From Neodontobutis hainanensis (Eukaryota; Chordata; Actinopteri; Gobiiformes; Odontobutidae), in contig JALDNG010000039.1 of assembly GCA_024349245.1 (NCBI GenBank), positions 1,093,001 to 1,157,000 on the forward strand: a stretch of 64,000 nucleotides of DNA. The letters are read 5' to 3'. The translations under genes and the position numbers were made by a program. Every line of letters starts with the position of its first letter. Positions within the stretch are counted from its first letter, which is position 1. The notes under the pieces are model-generated. The model saw only the letters and a list, made by a program, of their open reading frames with translations. It had not been told where the DNA came from and made no database searches. Of the stretch, positions 45,488 through 57,700 are shown piece after piece.

Positions 45488-46100
45488 CCTGGACATTTCA
45501 GGACAAATAGTCAACTGAAGATTCACACAGATTAATCTTAAAAGGAGCATTACGGAAGATCCAGAGTTTTATCCCTAAACCTTCTCATTTAATTGAGGCT
45601 CATGCCTCAGGCTGTTGCTGAGGCATGAACGGGTTTGAAAAAATGTTATTTGAACCATTAAAACTTCTGTAATGTTAACTTTTAAGTCTAAACCAGGTCA
45701 GTAGTTACCTGCCTTAGTCTCTTGGAGGCCTGTAGGTGTTTAATGCATTTAATACAATAAATCACACAATTATGTTAGTCCCACTTTTTACATATTCATC
45801 TTTTGAGACAGGCCATTTCAAATACTTCTGCATTTTATTTTCTTACAGGAAAATTAATTCTCCCAAGCAAGAAGAAAGAAAAATGAGAATTGCAAATAAA
45901 GTCAAAAGTGGGAACCAACTCTATCTCAAAACAATTTCAAGTGATTTTCTTTATATATTATTAAAGTTTTGTTTGCCTGAAGGAAACGTTATAAATTAAA
46001 AGAGAGTGTTGCGGAAGAGAGTGTGGAACTTACGTCTTGACTCCAGTCGAGCTGCTGTGACCCTCGGGAGCTGAACCAGTGAGACGCTCTGATATTTGTG
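45488..46100 (-). other. Probable 5' noncoding exon and intron of the lipoxygenase gene
   Basis: On the minus strand an acceptor TGTCCAG ends at 45489, seven bases before the ATG. A strong donor GTAAGT lies at 46033-46028, after the sequence GGAGTCAAGAC. This suggests a noncoding first exon ending at 46034 (upstream border about 46100) spliced to the first coding exon. A LINE-like fragment lies in the intron at about 45733-45790. Confidence 0.5.
45733..45790 (+). mobile_element. Tiny LINE reverse-transcriptase remnant
   Basis: VFNAFNTINHTIMLV in the plus frame resembles the DFSKAFDTINHTILL motif of LINE reverse transcriptases. It is only about 18 codons long, so the call rests on one motif. 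Confidence 0.4.
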
Positions 46101-46956
46101 GTAAACCCCAGTGGGCTGGACCAACGTGGTCTTTCCAGTTTGAACCAAATACAGCTGCAGGATGGGCATTTGCAGACTCAGCTTCCTCTTCAGTTTCAGC
46201 TCATGTACTTGTCAGTTTCAATAGTGTTAAGTATATTGGTCTAAGCCACTGTAGCAAAATAACGTATAAGCCCCAGAATGGGCGGGTGTTTAGCTAGAGC
46301 TATAAGTGTACGCTGTTCTGCACTTAGTCCTGTCCGCAGAGCAAAACAAGAATTATTGTCAAGGTGAAAAGCTGTCTTATGTTCTGGTGGATTTATTGCC
46401 TCTGGCACTTTTAAATTATCTGTGTGTTTGGGTTTTTAGTGGAAATAATAAACAGTGATAAAAGGGTGATTGACAAAACTAGTAATTAGATGTAATATCT
46501 TTAACTATATGTCCTTAAGAGATAATAAAGGCCTGTTTAGTCTAGAGACTATAACACTATTGCATTGACGCAGTATGAGGCTATATAGTTTTATGTATTC
46601 CATAAGCATGACAGACAGATTATTTGGTGCTACACTGTGTTTATGTTCTGTCTCCGGGTCCTGTTTTTCTCGTATGACTCCTCTTTGCTCTAAGGGCGGC
46701 TCAAATATTCCCTAACAGGTTTCTCCAAACTCAGAGTATGTTAACTTGGGAATGAGGGAAACGCAGGGTTTTCAGTTTTACAAAAAGAGTTATTCAAACT
46801 CTAAGTCACTTATTGAGGGAACCTACTGTGTGAACCTAACCTGTTTTTTAGCAGGTTTTATCTGGACCTGACCTGGTCTGTGCTGGTTTCCTCCTTCACA
46901 ACAATATTCAGAATATTCACTTGAAACACATTAAAAGAGTTCATTACGTTTAAATG
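46101..46956. other. Unassigned DNA upstream of the lipoxygenase
   Basis: Noncoding DNA that may hold the lipoxygenase promoter. No repeats or exons were recognised. Confidence 0.4.
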
Positions 46957-48294
46957 ACTGTGTGCACAATTATTAGGCAAGTAAATATTTTGACCATATC
47001 ATCATTCATTCATAATTTCCAACTCCAAGCTGTATAAACTTGAATCCTTATTAGATTTAATACATATCAGGTGATGTGTATTTGTGTAATGAGGGAGGGT
47101 GTTGCCTAAGGAGATCGACACCTGAAATCAAGGTGTGCTTAATTATTAGGCAGATTCTTCTCCTCAGGAAAAATGGGCCAAAAAAAACATTTAACTGACT
47201 CTGAAAAGTAAACAATTGTAAAAAGTCTTTCACAGGGATGCAGCACACTTGAATGAGTGTCTGTGATCAAAGAACAATCAAAGGTTTTGTAGCAAATAGT
47301 TAAAAGTGTTGCAACAAATGGGTCGAAAGATTTGCGAAGAATCAAACGTGAAGCTACCACAAACAATATTCCACAACTGCAACCTAGCTGGAGTGTCAAG
47401 AAGTACGAGGTGTACATGGCCAAGGTAAGAAAGCTAAAAACCGACCATCTCTGAACAAGACACATAAGTTGAAACGTCAAGAATGGGCCAAGAAATATCT
47501 GAAGACAGATTGTTCAAAGGTTTTGTGGATTGATGAGATGAGAGTGACTCTTGAGAGATCAGATGGATAAGCCCATTGTTGGATCAGTAACGGACACAGA
47601 GCTCCACTTCGACTCAGACACCAGCAAGGTGGAGGTGGGTACTGGTCAGGGCAGGTATTAAAGATGAGCTAGACGGACCTTTTCAGGTTGAAAATGGACT
47701 CAAAATCAACTCTCAGACCTACTGACAATTTTTAGAAGACTTGTGACTGCGTGCCTGGCCAGTAAAGGCCTTATAGATGAAAAACTAATGACATGGTCCC
47801 CTTCTTCACCTGAACTTAAACCCTATTGAGAACTTTTGGGCCCTTCTTAAGCAGGACATTTACAGTGAAGGTAAATAGTACACCTCTGAACAGTGTCTGG
47901 GAGGCTGTGGTCGCATAAGCACAAAAAGTTGATTCTGATCAGATCAAGAAACTGACTCTGTGAATGGAAGGCTTGTGACTGTTATAGAAAAGAAGGGTGG
48001 CTACTGAATTTTTATTTTTTATATTTGTAAATTTTGAGGTGAGGTGAAAATAAAGAAGTGAGATGGGAAAATATTTGCTTTTCATTTAGTTGTATAATAA
48101 TTCTGCACACTAATAGGTTCCTAATAATGGTGTACATGTAGATATTCTCTTAAGAAAGCCAAAACTTCACTTTTACTACTTAAATGTTCAGGTTTGAGGG
48201 TTTATTAACTTTTTGGATTGACCAAGAGCACTGTAGTTGTACAATAACAAAACGAATCCTCAAAAATACAACTTTTCTAATAATTGTGCACAGT
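46957..48294 (+). mobile_element. Degenerate Tc1/mariner-type transposon
   Basis: The ends are inverted: ACTGTGTGCACAATTATTAG at 46957 and, reversed, ACTGTGCACAATTATTAGAA at 48294. The next 60-90 bases of the right arm (GGATTCGTTTTGTTATTGTA complement, GACCAAGAGCACTGTAGTTG) are typical of this family. The middle retains transposase DNA on the plus strand (AGAATGGGCCAAGAAATATC, then TGGATTGATGAGATGAGAGT, the Asp-Glu segment) but no long frame. Confidence 0.8.
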
Positions 48295-49690
48295 GGCATT
48301 TTGTGAATGTCTACAGTCACAAATTCACTTCATTACAACTTAACTAATATTCTGGTCCTTGCTTTAGTTTGTGACATCTATCAGTATAAAAACATGATTT
48401 TTTATTTTTTGATTTTTTTTACTGTAGCAGTTGAACACTTTTGGTTATTGACAAGTTATTTAAAATTTAGCTGAGTTAAACTAATCACGTTGACTGAGCT
48501 TTCAGTATGTTCAGCCCGCTGCAGGTAAACAGGGCCAACATAAAAACACTGCAAGACAACAATGCCATACACTGAGGTAAACACCAGCACTATGCAAGAC
48601 AATGAACCACAGATTCAATAGTGGAGATATTGTGTCTCATGTTCTTCTGGAATTTATGTCTCGCCAAACCCCTAATTATTAGCTAATATCTTACTTGCCC
48701 TGACAGTAATGTTTTTTTCAAATGCTGCTGTCTTCAGTGGGTCACACACACAAAAAAAAACTTGTTTGTGTCCAGATCCAGACTCTCATACAGGCCCAGA
48801 TGGCGGTATGGTCATAAATCTGCAGGCATTGTCGAATCCAACATGTGTAATAGTTGTTCACAGTCTTTAATAAATAACATTGAATAAATTGAAACTTAAA
48901 TTAATTGTTGGGAACAAAAGGATCCCTGCTTCGAGCAAGAACAAACAGGGAAATAATGCATTCATTTTACAAAAGAACAAAACACTTCAAAAACGGTACT
49001 ATTGGTTTGTAAAATAAATTAAATAACCAGCATTACATAAATAAATAATATACAAACTGTCTTTATTCACATTTGAGGAATGAGCTTTCACTCATGGCAT
49101 CTGTGGCTGCGCTGTGTAAGACATGGCCACTAAGATGTTATCATTTAAAGACTTGTCTTGCAAAGCAGGTTTTCAGATCATGAATATTCTGAAGTGGAGC
49201 AGGTCTGAGCAGGATCCGCTGGAAGTGGCACAGTATGAAAGGTAGATACTGTATATTGCAATATGCCAGTGCACATACTGCCATGTGACAACTCTGAACT
49301 TAAACGTTAAAACTTTCACTTTTGTGCCTTCACTTTTCCGTTACAATTTAAACCAGATGCTATAATGTTACAAATCCAACCTCAAAACAGATTTGCACTT
49401 GTGACAAGCAGATGGCGGGGTTCGTGGCGACAGGGGTTTAATGGCTGGAAGAATCAAAGATTAGATACCGCTTTTTGTGATCTTATAGCATGGTCCAACC
49501 CCATAAAAATCATTAATGCACACAAAGTAACACAACAATAATCTTTGTTATAGACCCTAATTGTGTTTGCAGTCTCTGTGACGTCAGTTACGCCGACCAA
49601 AATAACATTTTCAATGGCAACATTAGCATTAACTACCAAACATTGTAAGTTGTGCATAAACAAGATTGTTTTGACAAATGTCCTCAATAG
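48295..49690. other. Unassigned intergenic DNA
   Basis: No exon, RNA gene or clear repeat was recognised in this 1.4 kb. The short open frames lack family resemblance. Confidence 0.4.
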
Positions 49691-49697
49691 ACAAGAT

Positions 49698-49830
49698 AAG
49701 ACAATACATTTATTTTTGTATAGCCCAATATCACAACAACAGCCGCCTCAAAGGGCTTAACAGACTGCACTAGACAACAATCCCTGTCCTTAGACCCTCC
49801 ATCAGGGTGAGGAAAAACTAAAAAAAAAAA
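49698..49830. repeat. Common teleost interspersed repeat
   Basis: TTTATTTTTGTATAGCCCAA, CAAAGGGCTTAACAGACTGC and CCCTGTCCTTAGACCCTCC with GAGGAAAAACT match a very common fish repeat end. The orientation relative to the parent element is not certain. Confidence 0.6.
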
Positions 49831-49912
49831 CCCCAGCCATCATCAACAGAGATGTCTATAGCTATTATGCTAAATAATACATTTCTATGCTAATGTAGCC
49901 TTCGTTTTTTGT

Positions 49913-50847
49913 TTTTTCAAGTAGACGTTTCGTTTCTAATTCCAAGAGACTTTATCAATTCTGAGATCAACTGGTAAGAGAACTGAGCTTATATCTCTAG
50001 AGGGAGGAGTTTCCCCTGAAACCAAACCTGATGGACCAGGCTGTTCTGGTCTCCCAATTGTTGGCCATGAAAAGAAAGTGTGACTCCTGATGTGAGAGTC
50101 GTTTAGGCTCAGGAGAGTCGTTAGTGACACTGCTCCATTAGGGTGCAGAGTCTTTAAACTGTCACATCAGGAGTCACATTTCCCTTTCATGGCCAACGAC
50201 CATGAGACCAGAACAGACTGGTCCATCAGGTTTGGTTTCAGGGGAAACTCCTCCCTCTAAAGCAGGGGTGCTCAATACGTCCATCGCGATCTACCAGTCC
50301 ATCGCAAAGATAGTATTGGTAGATCTCAGGTTGCTTAGATCACTGCACAAACAACGGCGCTACGTGCAGCTAAACTAACAACCTTCAGCAAGTTACCTCC
50401 GATTTATTTCCCTTAAACTTAAGAAAGGTTGGGGAGCTGGACCAAGTAAGAAGAGAAAAGCGTATCGCTTTCATACAGAATGTGAGGAGGATTCTTTTTT
50501 TACAATCTGGACTATGCATCCCTGTCTGATTCAATTCAGTGCAAGTCATCAGTGAATGTACATAGTTAATTATGTTGTGTTGTGAAATATTGGCTGATAC
50601 TGTTATACAAGGTACACCAACATACATTGTACATGTAAAGAATCCTCAATATATTTGTAAATAAATATATGTTTTGCATTTTTGTAGTGGGTAGAACATT
50701 TTGACTTGGTCATTTTATAAGTAGCTCACCCGCTGAAAAAGTGTGAGCCCCCCTGTACTAGAGATATAAGCTCAGTTCTCTTACCAATTGATCTCAGAAT
50801 TGATAAAGTCTCTTATAATTAGAGACGAAGCTTGTCACCTTGAAAAC
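49913..50847. mobile_element. Inverted-repeat (foldback) element interrupted by a hAT-like MITE
   Basis: Arm 1 (49913 to about 50130) contains AGAGACTTTATCAATTCTGA, GGAGTTTCCCCTGAAACCAA and GACTCCTGATGTGAGAG. Arm 2 (about 50150-50847) contains their reverse complements in mirrored order, with a foreign 483-bp block at 50273-50755. Outside that block the two arms align almost end to end. There is no coding capacity. Confidence 0.8.
50273..50755. mobile_element. hAT-like MITE (483 bp) with decayed 8-bp target-site duplication
   Basis: The ends are CAGGGGTGCTCA and, inverted, CAGGGGGGCTCA. Flanking octamers are CTCTAAAG (left) and TACTAGAG (right). The undisturbed opposite arm of the host element has CTCTAGAG at the same place, so both octamers derive from it. 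Eight-base duplications and CAGGG-type ends point to the hAT superfamily. The interior includes GATCTACCAGTCCATCGC and AAGTAGCTCACC; the latter also occurs as a scrap near 17960. Confidence 0.75.
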
Positions 50848-51109
50848 TGAGTCCATGTGTTTTTACTTCAACTTTTTGTTCTGTTGCATTGTGCTCCTGT
50901 CTCACCAACTCTATGGAAAACAGTCAGTTAATTGTCTAGAATCTTTTATCTTTTTAATTAGCGGTTTTAGTTTGCTAACACGTTAAAATGGATGGAAAAG
51001 TCTGGTACTGCCGTAACAAAAATGCTTGTGCAGCTTTTGTTGCCATCACTTGTGCAAGGGTCTGAAGATGTTATTGAAGTCAACCACACTTAATAACAGT
51101 GACCCCTCA

Positions 51110-51330
51110 GGAAAAAATACTCTCACCATTCCTCTTCACCCTCTACACTTTGGACTTCACTTACAACACCAGAAGTTCTCTGATAACAGCCATTCTTGGC
51201 TGTGTGTCTGAGGTGAACCACCTAGAGGTCGGTCATTATGGACTTTATCGACCGGTGTCGGCTCAACCACCTGCAGGTAAACACAAGCAAGACCTCTGAG
51301 CAGCTCTTTCAGAGGCTGCAGTGGGACCTT
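51110..51330 (+). mobile_element. LINE reverse-transcriptase 3' fragment
   Basis: Frames in this stretch give FLFTLYTLDFTYNTRSS, ILGCVSEVNHLE and later SAQPPAGKHKQDL. These resemble the region after the catalytic YADD-type loop of a fish non-LTR element. Frameshifts separate the blocks. The following Tc1-like element (51394-53004) appears to sit inside its 3' part, which may resume at about 53090-53175. Confidence 0.55.
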
Positions 51331-51393
51331 ATAACTCACGTGTTTAACAATAACCTAGTCCATTTTTTCTCTCCCTCCTTTACTTTCTAAATA

Positions 51394-53004
51394 CAGTGCC
51401 TTGTGAAAGTATTCGGCCCCCTGAACTTTGCGACCTTTTGCCACATTTCAGGCTTCAAACATAAAGATATGAAACTGTCATTTTTGTGAAGACTCAACAA
51501 CAATTGGGACACAATCATGAAGTGGAACAAAATTTATTGGTTATTTCAAACTTTTTTAACAAATAAAAAACTGAAAAATTGGGCGTGCAAAATTATTCAG
51601 CCCCTTTACTTTCAGTGCAGCAAACTCTCTCCAGAAGTTGAGTGAGGATCTCTGAATGTTCCAATGTTGACCTAAATAACTTATGATGATAAATAGTATC
51701 CACCTGTGTGTAATCAATCTTCTGTATAAATGCACCTGCACTGTGATAGTCTCAGGTCCGTTTAAAGCGCGAGAGCATCATGAAGAACAAAGGAACACAC
51801 CAGGCAGGTCCGAGATACTGTTGTGGAGAAGTTTAAAGCCGTATTTGGATACAAAAAGATTTCCCAAGCTTTAAACATCCCAAGTGCTCCCAAGAGCACT
51901 GTGCAAGCAATAATATTGAAATGGAAGGAGTATCAGACCACTGCAAATCTACCAAGACCTGGCCATCCCCCTAAACTTTCAGCTCATACAAGGAGAAGAC
52001 GGATCAGAGAACAGGCCAAGAGGCCCATGATCACTCTGGATGAACTGCAGAGATCTACAGCTGAGGTGGGAGACTCTGTCCATAGGACAACAATCAGTCA
52101 TATACTGAACAAATCTAGCCTTTATGAAAGAGTGGCAAGAAGAAAGCCATTTCTTAAAGATATCCATAAAAAGTATTGTTTAAAGTTTGCCACAAGCCAC
52201 CTGGGAGACACACCAAACATGTGGAAGAAGGTGCTCTGGTTAAATGAAACCAAAATCGAACTTTTTGGCAACAATGCAAAACGTTATGTTTGGCGTAAAA
52301 GCAACACAGGTCATCACCCTGAACACCCCATCCCCACTGTCAAACATGGTGGAGGCAGCATCATGGTTTGGGCCTTCTTTTCTTCAGCAGGGACAGGGAA
52401 GATGGTTAAAATTGATGGGCGGATGGATGGAGCCAAATACAGGACCATTCTGGAAGAAAACCTGACGGAGTCTGCAAAAGACCTGAGTCTGGGACGAAGA
52501 TTTGTCCAACAAGACAATGATCCAAAACGCAAAATCTACAAATGAATGGTTCACAAATAAACATATCCAGGTGTTAGAATGGCCAAGTCAAAGTTCAGAC
52601 CTGAATCCAATTGACAATCTGTGGAAAGAACTGAAAACTGCTGTTCACAAATGCTCTCCATCCAACCTCATTGAGCTCGAGCTGTTTTGCAAGGAGAGAA
52701 TTTCAGTCTCTCGATGTGCAAAACTGATGGAGACATACCCCAAGCGACTTAGAGCTGTAATCGCAGCAAAAGGTGGCGCTACAAAGTATTAACTTAAGGG
52801 GGCTGAATAATTCTGCCCAATTTTTCTGTTTTTTATTTGTTAAAAAAGTTTGAAATATCCAATAAATTTTGTTCCACTTCATGATTGTGTCCCACTTGTT
52901 GATTCTTCACAAAAAATTACAGTTTTATATCTTTTTGTTTGTAGCCTTAAAATGTGCCAATGGTCACAAAGTTCAAGGGGGCCAAATACTTTTGCAAGGC
53001 ACTG
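51394..53004 (+). mobile_element. Tc1-like transposon, both ends intact, transposase decayed
   Basis: Perfect 10-bp termini CAGTGCCTTG/CAAGGCACTG are flanked by TA on both sides (51392-51393 and 53005-53006). The inverted arms extend further with changes. The transposase runs on the plus strand from about 51800 to 52790. It has helix-turn-helix blocks (KKISQALNIP, LDELQRSTAEVGDSVHRTT), KIELFGNNAKRYVWRK and VKHGGGSIM. One frame is open to 52545; a frameshift near 52530 moves the rest to another frame ending ETYPKRLRAVIAAKGGATKY. The first catalytic Asp is Asn (LWLNETK) and the last Glu is Asp (PIDNLW), so it is inactive. Confidence 0.95.
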
Positions 53005-53175
53005 TATGTATATAGATAGCTTTTGTTTTATTCAACCTTTTTATTTTATTTATAATTCATCTGAGATTGTATATACATTTTTTGTTCTATTGCATGTGCA
53101 CCATTCTTTTTGACCTTTACCTGTCTAAGACCTGCTGTACAGATTTTCCTCTTTGTGGCATCAAAGTCCTATCTT

Positions 53176-54749
53176 ATCTAATCTTAAACAACACAAAACT
53201 AAAGAGGACCCCTCAGATTGACACTCAGTCTAAAATACTACTTACCAAAGCTGTCAATAATGATGGCAGTTTGGTTTGATTGGATTTTGTGTTTGAAGTG
53301 TTTGAGCTGATCAACTGAGAAGACACATGCTCAGATCACAGCAACTCAATGAAAGCAATTTACTTTTTATTGTAGCTTTGTTTTACTTATTGTTTAAGTT
53401 TGCAATTCTTCTGTGTGATTTTAAAATTAATAATGGATTAGATTTATATTGGTCCCTTATATCCCTTATTCTTCTCCCAAGGGACCAAGGGACTTAAAAT
53501 ACTTGCAGGCTGTTCATTATTCATTCACTCCACAGTCACACACTGGTGGTGGTAAGCTACATTTATTAGCCACAGCTGCCCTGGCGTCGACTGACAGAGA
53601 CGTGGCAACCATTTTGCGCCTTCGACCAACAGCGTCAAAAAGCACATTCAAGGGAATTAAATAGACAAGTGCAAATCAGTTTTGAGACATTTCTTGTGAA
53701 ACGCAAAAAAAGGTAGAAAAGTGTATTGTATTGCAAAAAAAAACTTTTGTAGAAACCTTTGAAGAAAAATCTGTTTGAGTAGAAATGGTGCATCTGTATC
53801 TGTGAGGGAAAAAAAGTCCTATTTTTGATACTGAGACTGCATCTGATATATATATATTTTTCTGATTGGGGATGTTGGTTTAATGGTTTAAACCTCAAAT
53901 AGTATATTGTAAAACAATCTGTGGAAAAAACAGGCTTTATGATGCCATCTACTGTTAATTTTAATAGAACTGTTACGAAGGAACAGAAAACCTTGGCCAA
54001 TCTATTTTTCAGAGAAAATTAATTTTCTCTGAAAAATGCTCTTGCATTTTGCAACATACATTTTCACAGTTTGGAGATTTAAGTGATGACAAATATACGT
54101 TATCATTAATCAACTGTCTCTACTCTAAAGAGTTATTTTGAATGATGATAATAATGATAATAAAGCATTGCAAAGTTATTTAAGTGAGTCACAAGGGTGA
54201 GAAGCATGAAGACTTATGGACTTATGGAATCAATCAATCTAACCCTAACCCTAACCCATTTAGTATAATTTTTACACCTGATCATTTCTGTTGTGAAACT
54301 GTGTGTAACAGCAGAGGTCACTGGAGAGCAGCACACTGACCTCACATGTCCACCTGACACAAGGCAACCAATCAAACACCTGAGTCTGACCTGCTGCACT
54401 GACAGGCGGCTGACTCTCAGTGAGCAATGACTGCAAACAGAATAGCGCTAATAGGATAAGTGAAATTTTCTGAATTTGTATTTCCTCAAACTAAAAACAA
54501 TGCATCAATAACACTGAAAAAAATTGTCATGAAATTGCCATTGAAAAATATTTTCATAAATTGCCAAACCATAGAAAATTTATGAGACATGACATAAATA
54601 TAAAGGGATAAATCATGCATGAGGTTTGAAAAAAATGTATAAATTATAAACATCAAAATGCATGCTGGAACTGAAGAAGTTATTAAAGCGTTACTGTAAC
54701 AGTCACTCATCTGGACATCATATTTATATCCATACTCTGTGCTTCCACC
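53176..54749. other. Intergenic DNA beyond the plcb1 3' end
   Basis: Mostly AT-rich. It includes the probable plcb1 3' UTR (below 54750), a 34-bp perfect palindrome (54004-54037), an (AAT)n-like patch near 54145-54165 and three telomere-like CCCTAA units (about 54240-54257). No gene was recognised. Confidence 0.45.
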
Positions 54750-57700
54750 TCAGTCCTCTTCTGACAGAGTTTCACCAGGCATCGATGGGCTTGATCTGCT
54801 CTGACCTCTGACCTCTGACTTCTTGTCCTGCAGGAAGTGTTGGATCTCTCCGGGCAGACATTGAAACTTCTCCTGAAACTCGGCCTCCAACGCCCCCTGC
54901 AGCTGGACGGAGACAAGACAGCAGTCACTTCCAAACGACATGGCCCTAGGCGAAAACGATCTGAGACACATGCCGTATCCAGCTGTTCATCAGTCACATT
55001 CTGAAGATTCTGTGAAAGCCGAATGAGCCTGACATCACTGACCCACGTCAGCCATCACCCACAAATCATTTAGCTCCAAAATAGTGGCCTGTAAGTGAGG
55101 TGTCATCTGTGTGAGTGCTGCTGCAAAGCTGTGAGCAGGTGGAGCAGCTGGAGCACTGGACTACAACTACAAGTGCACTGGAGCAAAAAAACAGGGATCC
55201 TTCATATTTTCCACTTTAGTTCATTTCCATCCATCCATCCATCTTCTACCTCTTATCTGGGGCCGGGTCGCTGGGGCAGCAGTCTAAGCAGAGACACCCA
55301 GACTTCCCTCTCCCCAGATTGAATGGATATAGTCAGTTTCCATTTTATAATAAATGGAAATTGACTATATCCATATTGACTATAAAAAAATGGGGTGGAG
55401 GTACATTTTAATGTTAAAAATGTGAACATATTGTGTTTTTTTATTTATTTATTTAAAGCAGGGATGTTTTAACTCTAATGGAGAAGGGGCCGAAATTAAA
55501 ACAACTCAATCGGGGGCCAGATAAAATTAACTCACATATAACAATAATAATAATTATAATAATAATAATAATTATTATTATTATTATTTATATTCTTCTT
55601 ATTATTATTTTATATGTTTTAAGTAGTTGCCCACTGAGACTCATATTTAACTCATATTTTTTAAAATAACAATTCATATTGACATCATCATCAACGGGAC
55701 ATGTCCAGCATTTCTGAGGCTACTTCCATCCTCTGTCAGGCTAGAACGAGCCTCACAGCAGCCTCACTCTCAGACATTAGTGACAGACAGACTCTGCTGT
55801 GACTTCAGGCTCTATTTTAACTCTTGTCAGTCTGTAGCTTCTGCTTTGCCCAAGATTTTTGTACTTGTCCTGAGTTTTGTCTCACATTTCTGTCATAGTG
55901 CTATAGCGCACTTGTTTTAATGAATTACGGTTTCATTATCTCCACAAACACACTCCACCTTTTTAAAAAGCCCCTGTTTTTACAGTCCACTTTTTATTTA
56001 CCATATTTTTAAAGAAAGGCCTTAAATGTCTATGGGTGAAGTCACTCTGTGTCAACAGAGTAGCGTTGGAGGGGTGGCGCTGTTAAAGTTGTTTGTTGGA
56101 CTTATAGTTTGATATATATTTTGGTGGGCCAATAATAAGATAAATCATCTAGTGGGTTAGAAATAATTGCTCTGTGGACCAGATCTGTGGGTTTGATACA
56201 TGTGGTTTAAAGCAACCCTGTGTAACCTTTAGCCAGTAGAACCACATAACTTTAAAGCCCAAAAATATATATTCTCATGAAATTAGGAGAATCCTGCCTA
56301 TCTTACTGACACAGTACCCTCAGCTGGACAGAAACATTCAATATAAATTATATATAATTCCTTTCGGACTCCTTGCAAGAGATTATGTGAGTGACACACT
56401 TTACAGCTCACATAGAGGGAGCAGAAATAAACCCATACACCTGTTGAGTCGTATTTGTAAAAAACACATATTTTTTTTCTTCTAAACTTGCTGGTTTTAA
56501 TAGTTTTCTCTTGAAAACAATCAACGTACGTAAAAATGCCTGTAACAGCACAGTCTGTAGAGAGATCTGCGCCCTCTACTGGCTAAATGTCACACAATGC
56601 CGCTGTAAAGATGAAATAAAAAATATAATGTCTTTAAATTCATTAATTGATTTTCATGATGACTGGAGCCTATCCCAGCAATTTTGTGCCTCAAAATAGA
56701 AGCACAAAATTGTGCCCTGTGACTAACTGGACAGTGGACAGTTTGTCACAGGGCTGACATTCATTCACTTAGTTGGGGTCAGGTTTACCCTGGGTCTGAG
56801 CTCCTGGATCTGCTGCAGGAGCTCGTTGTGCTGTTCCAGAAGCTGCTCGTGGCGCTTTGCCTGAGTCTCCTCGAGCTGCAGACACACACAGGGTCAGCGC
56901 TAGAGTCTGTTTGCACCAAGAGCCACAGAATGGTTCAGGTGCGTCTCACCCGCTTGATGTTTTGCACCACCTCGTTCACATAGCACTTATTGATCTCGAT
57001 CTTCTCCCTGGGAACAAACACAGGGGTTATGCTCCTGAGGAACAGAGATGCTCTTGTAAACTGTACCAAACAGACTATATAGCCAGTTGCTATCGGCCTA
57101 TTGTGTAAAAATCTACAGTACCATGTATATCTCACTAGACTAGTCAGATATTATGTGAGAGAAATTCCCACAAAAATGCGCTTGACAGTGGCTTAAAAAG
57201 ATGATGGCTCATACTCCTCTGCCAGATGTTTTTCTTTGGTTTTGGCTTGATTGATCTTCTCTGTTCTTCTTTGATCCATCAGTTTCTTCAGTTCTTTTTT
57301 CTCCCTTAAGGCCAAAACAACAACAGACCATTAGAGCCGTGTTTGAGCAGCCATGTTAACACACACCCACCATTGTGAGTGCAGACTTCGAAGACCATGT
57401 ACAGTACATTCATGAAAACAACAACAACAGATAAATACATTTCCTGTTGGAGAGAAGACGAGAATGTGCACAGTTTGATGATTTAAGAATCAACCCATGT
57501 CTGATTTCCTGATCCAAAAGACCACACTTTTTTATCAGTGTCTGAGTGGAAATCTGTTTGTTCATATAACATAAATGCCCAAGGCCTAGAATCTTACTTG
57601 TCACAGATGTCTTTGAGTTTTTTCATCCTAACATTGTGGTTTTCCTCGACCAGGCTCTTCAACCTCTCTGTCAGCTGCAAAAAAATCAACAGTCACCCAC

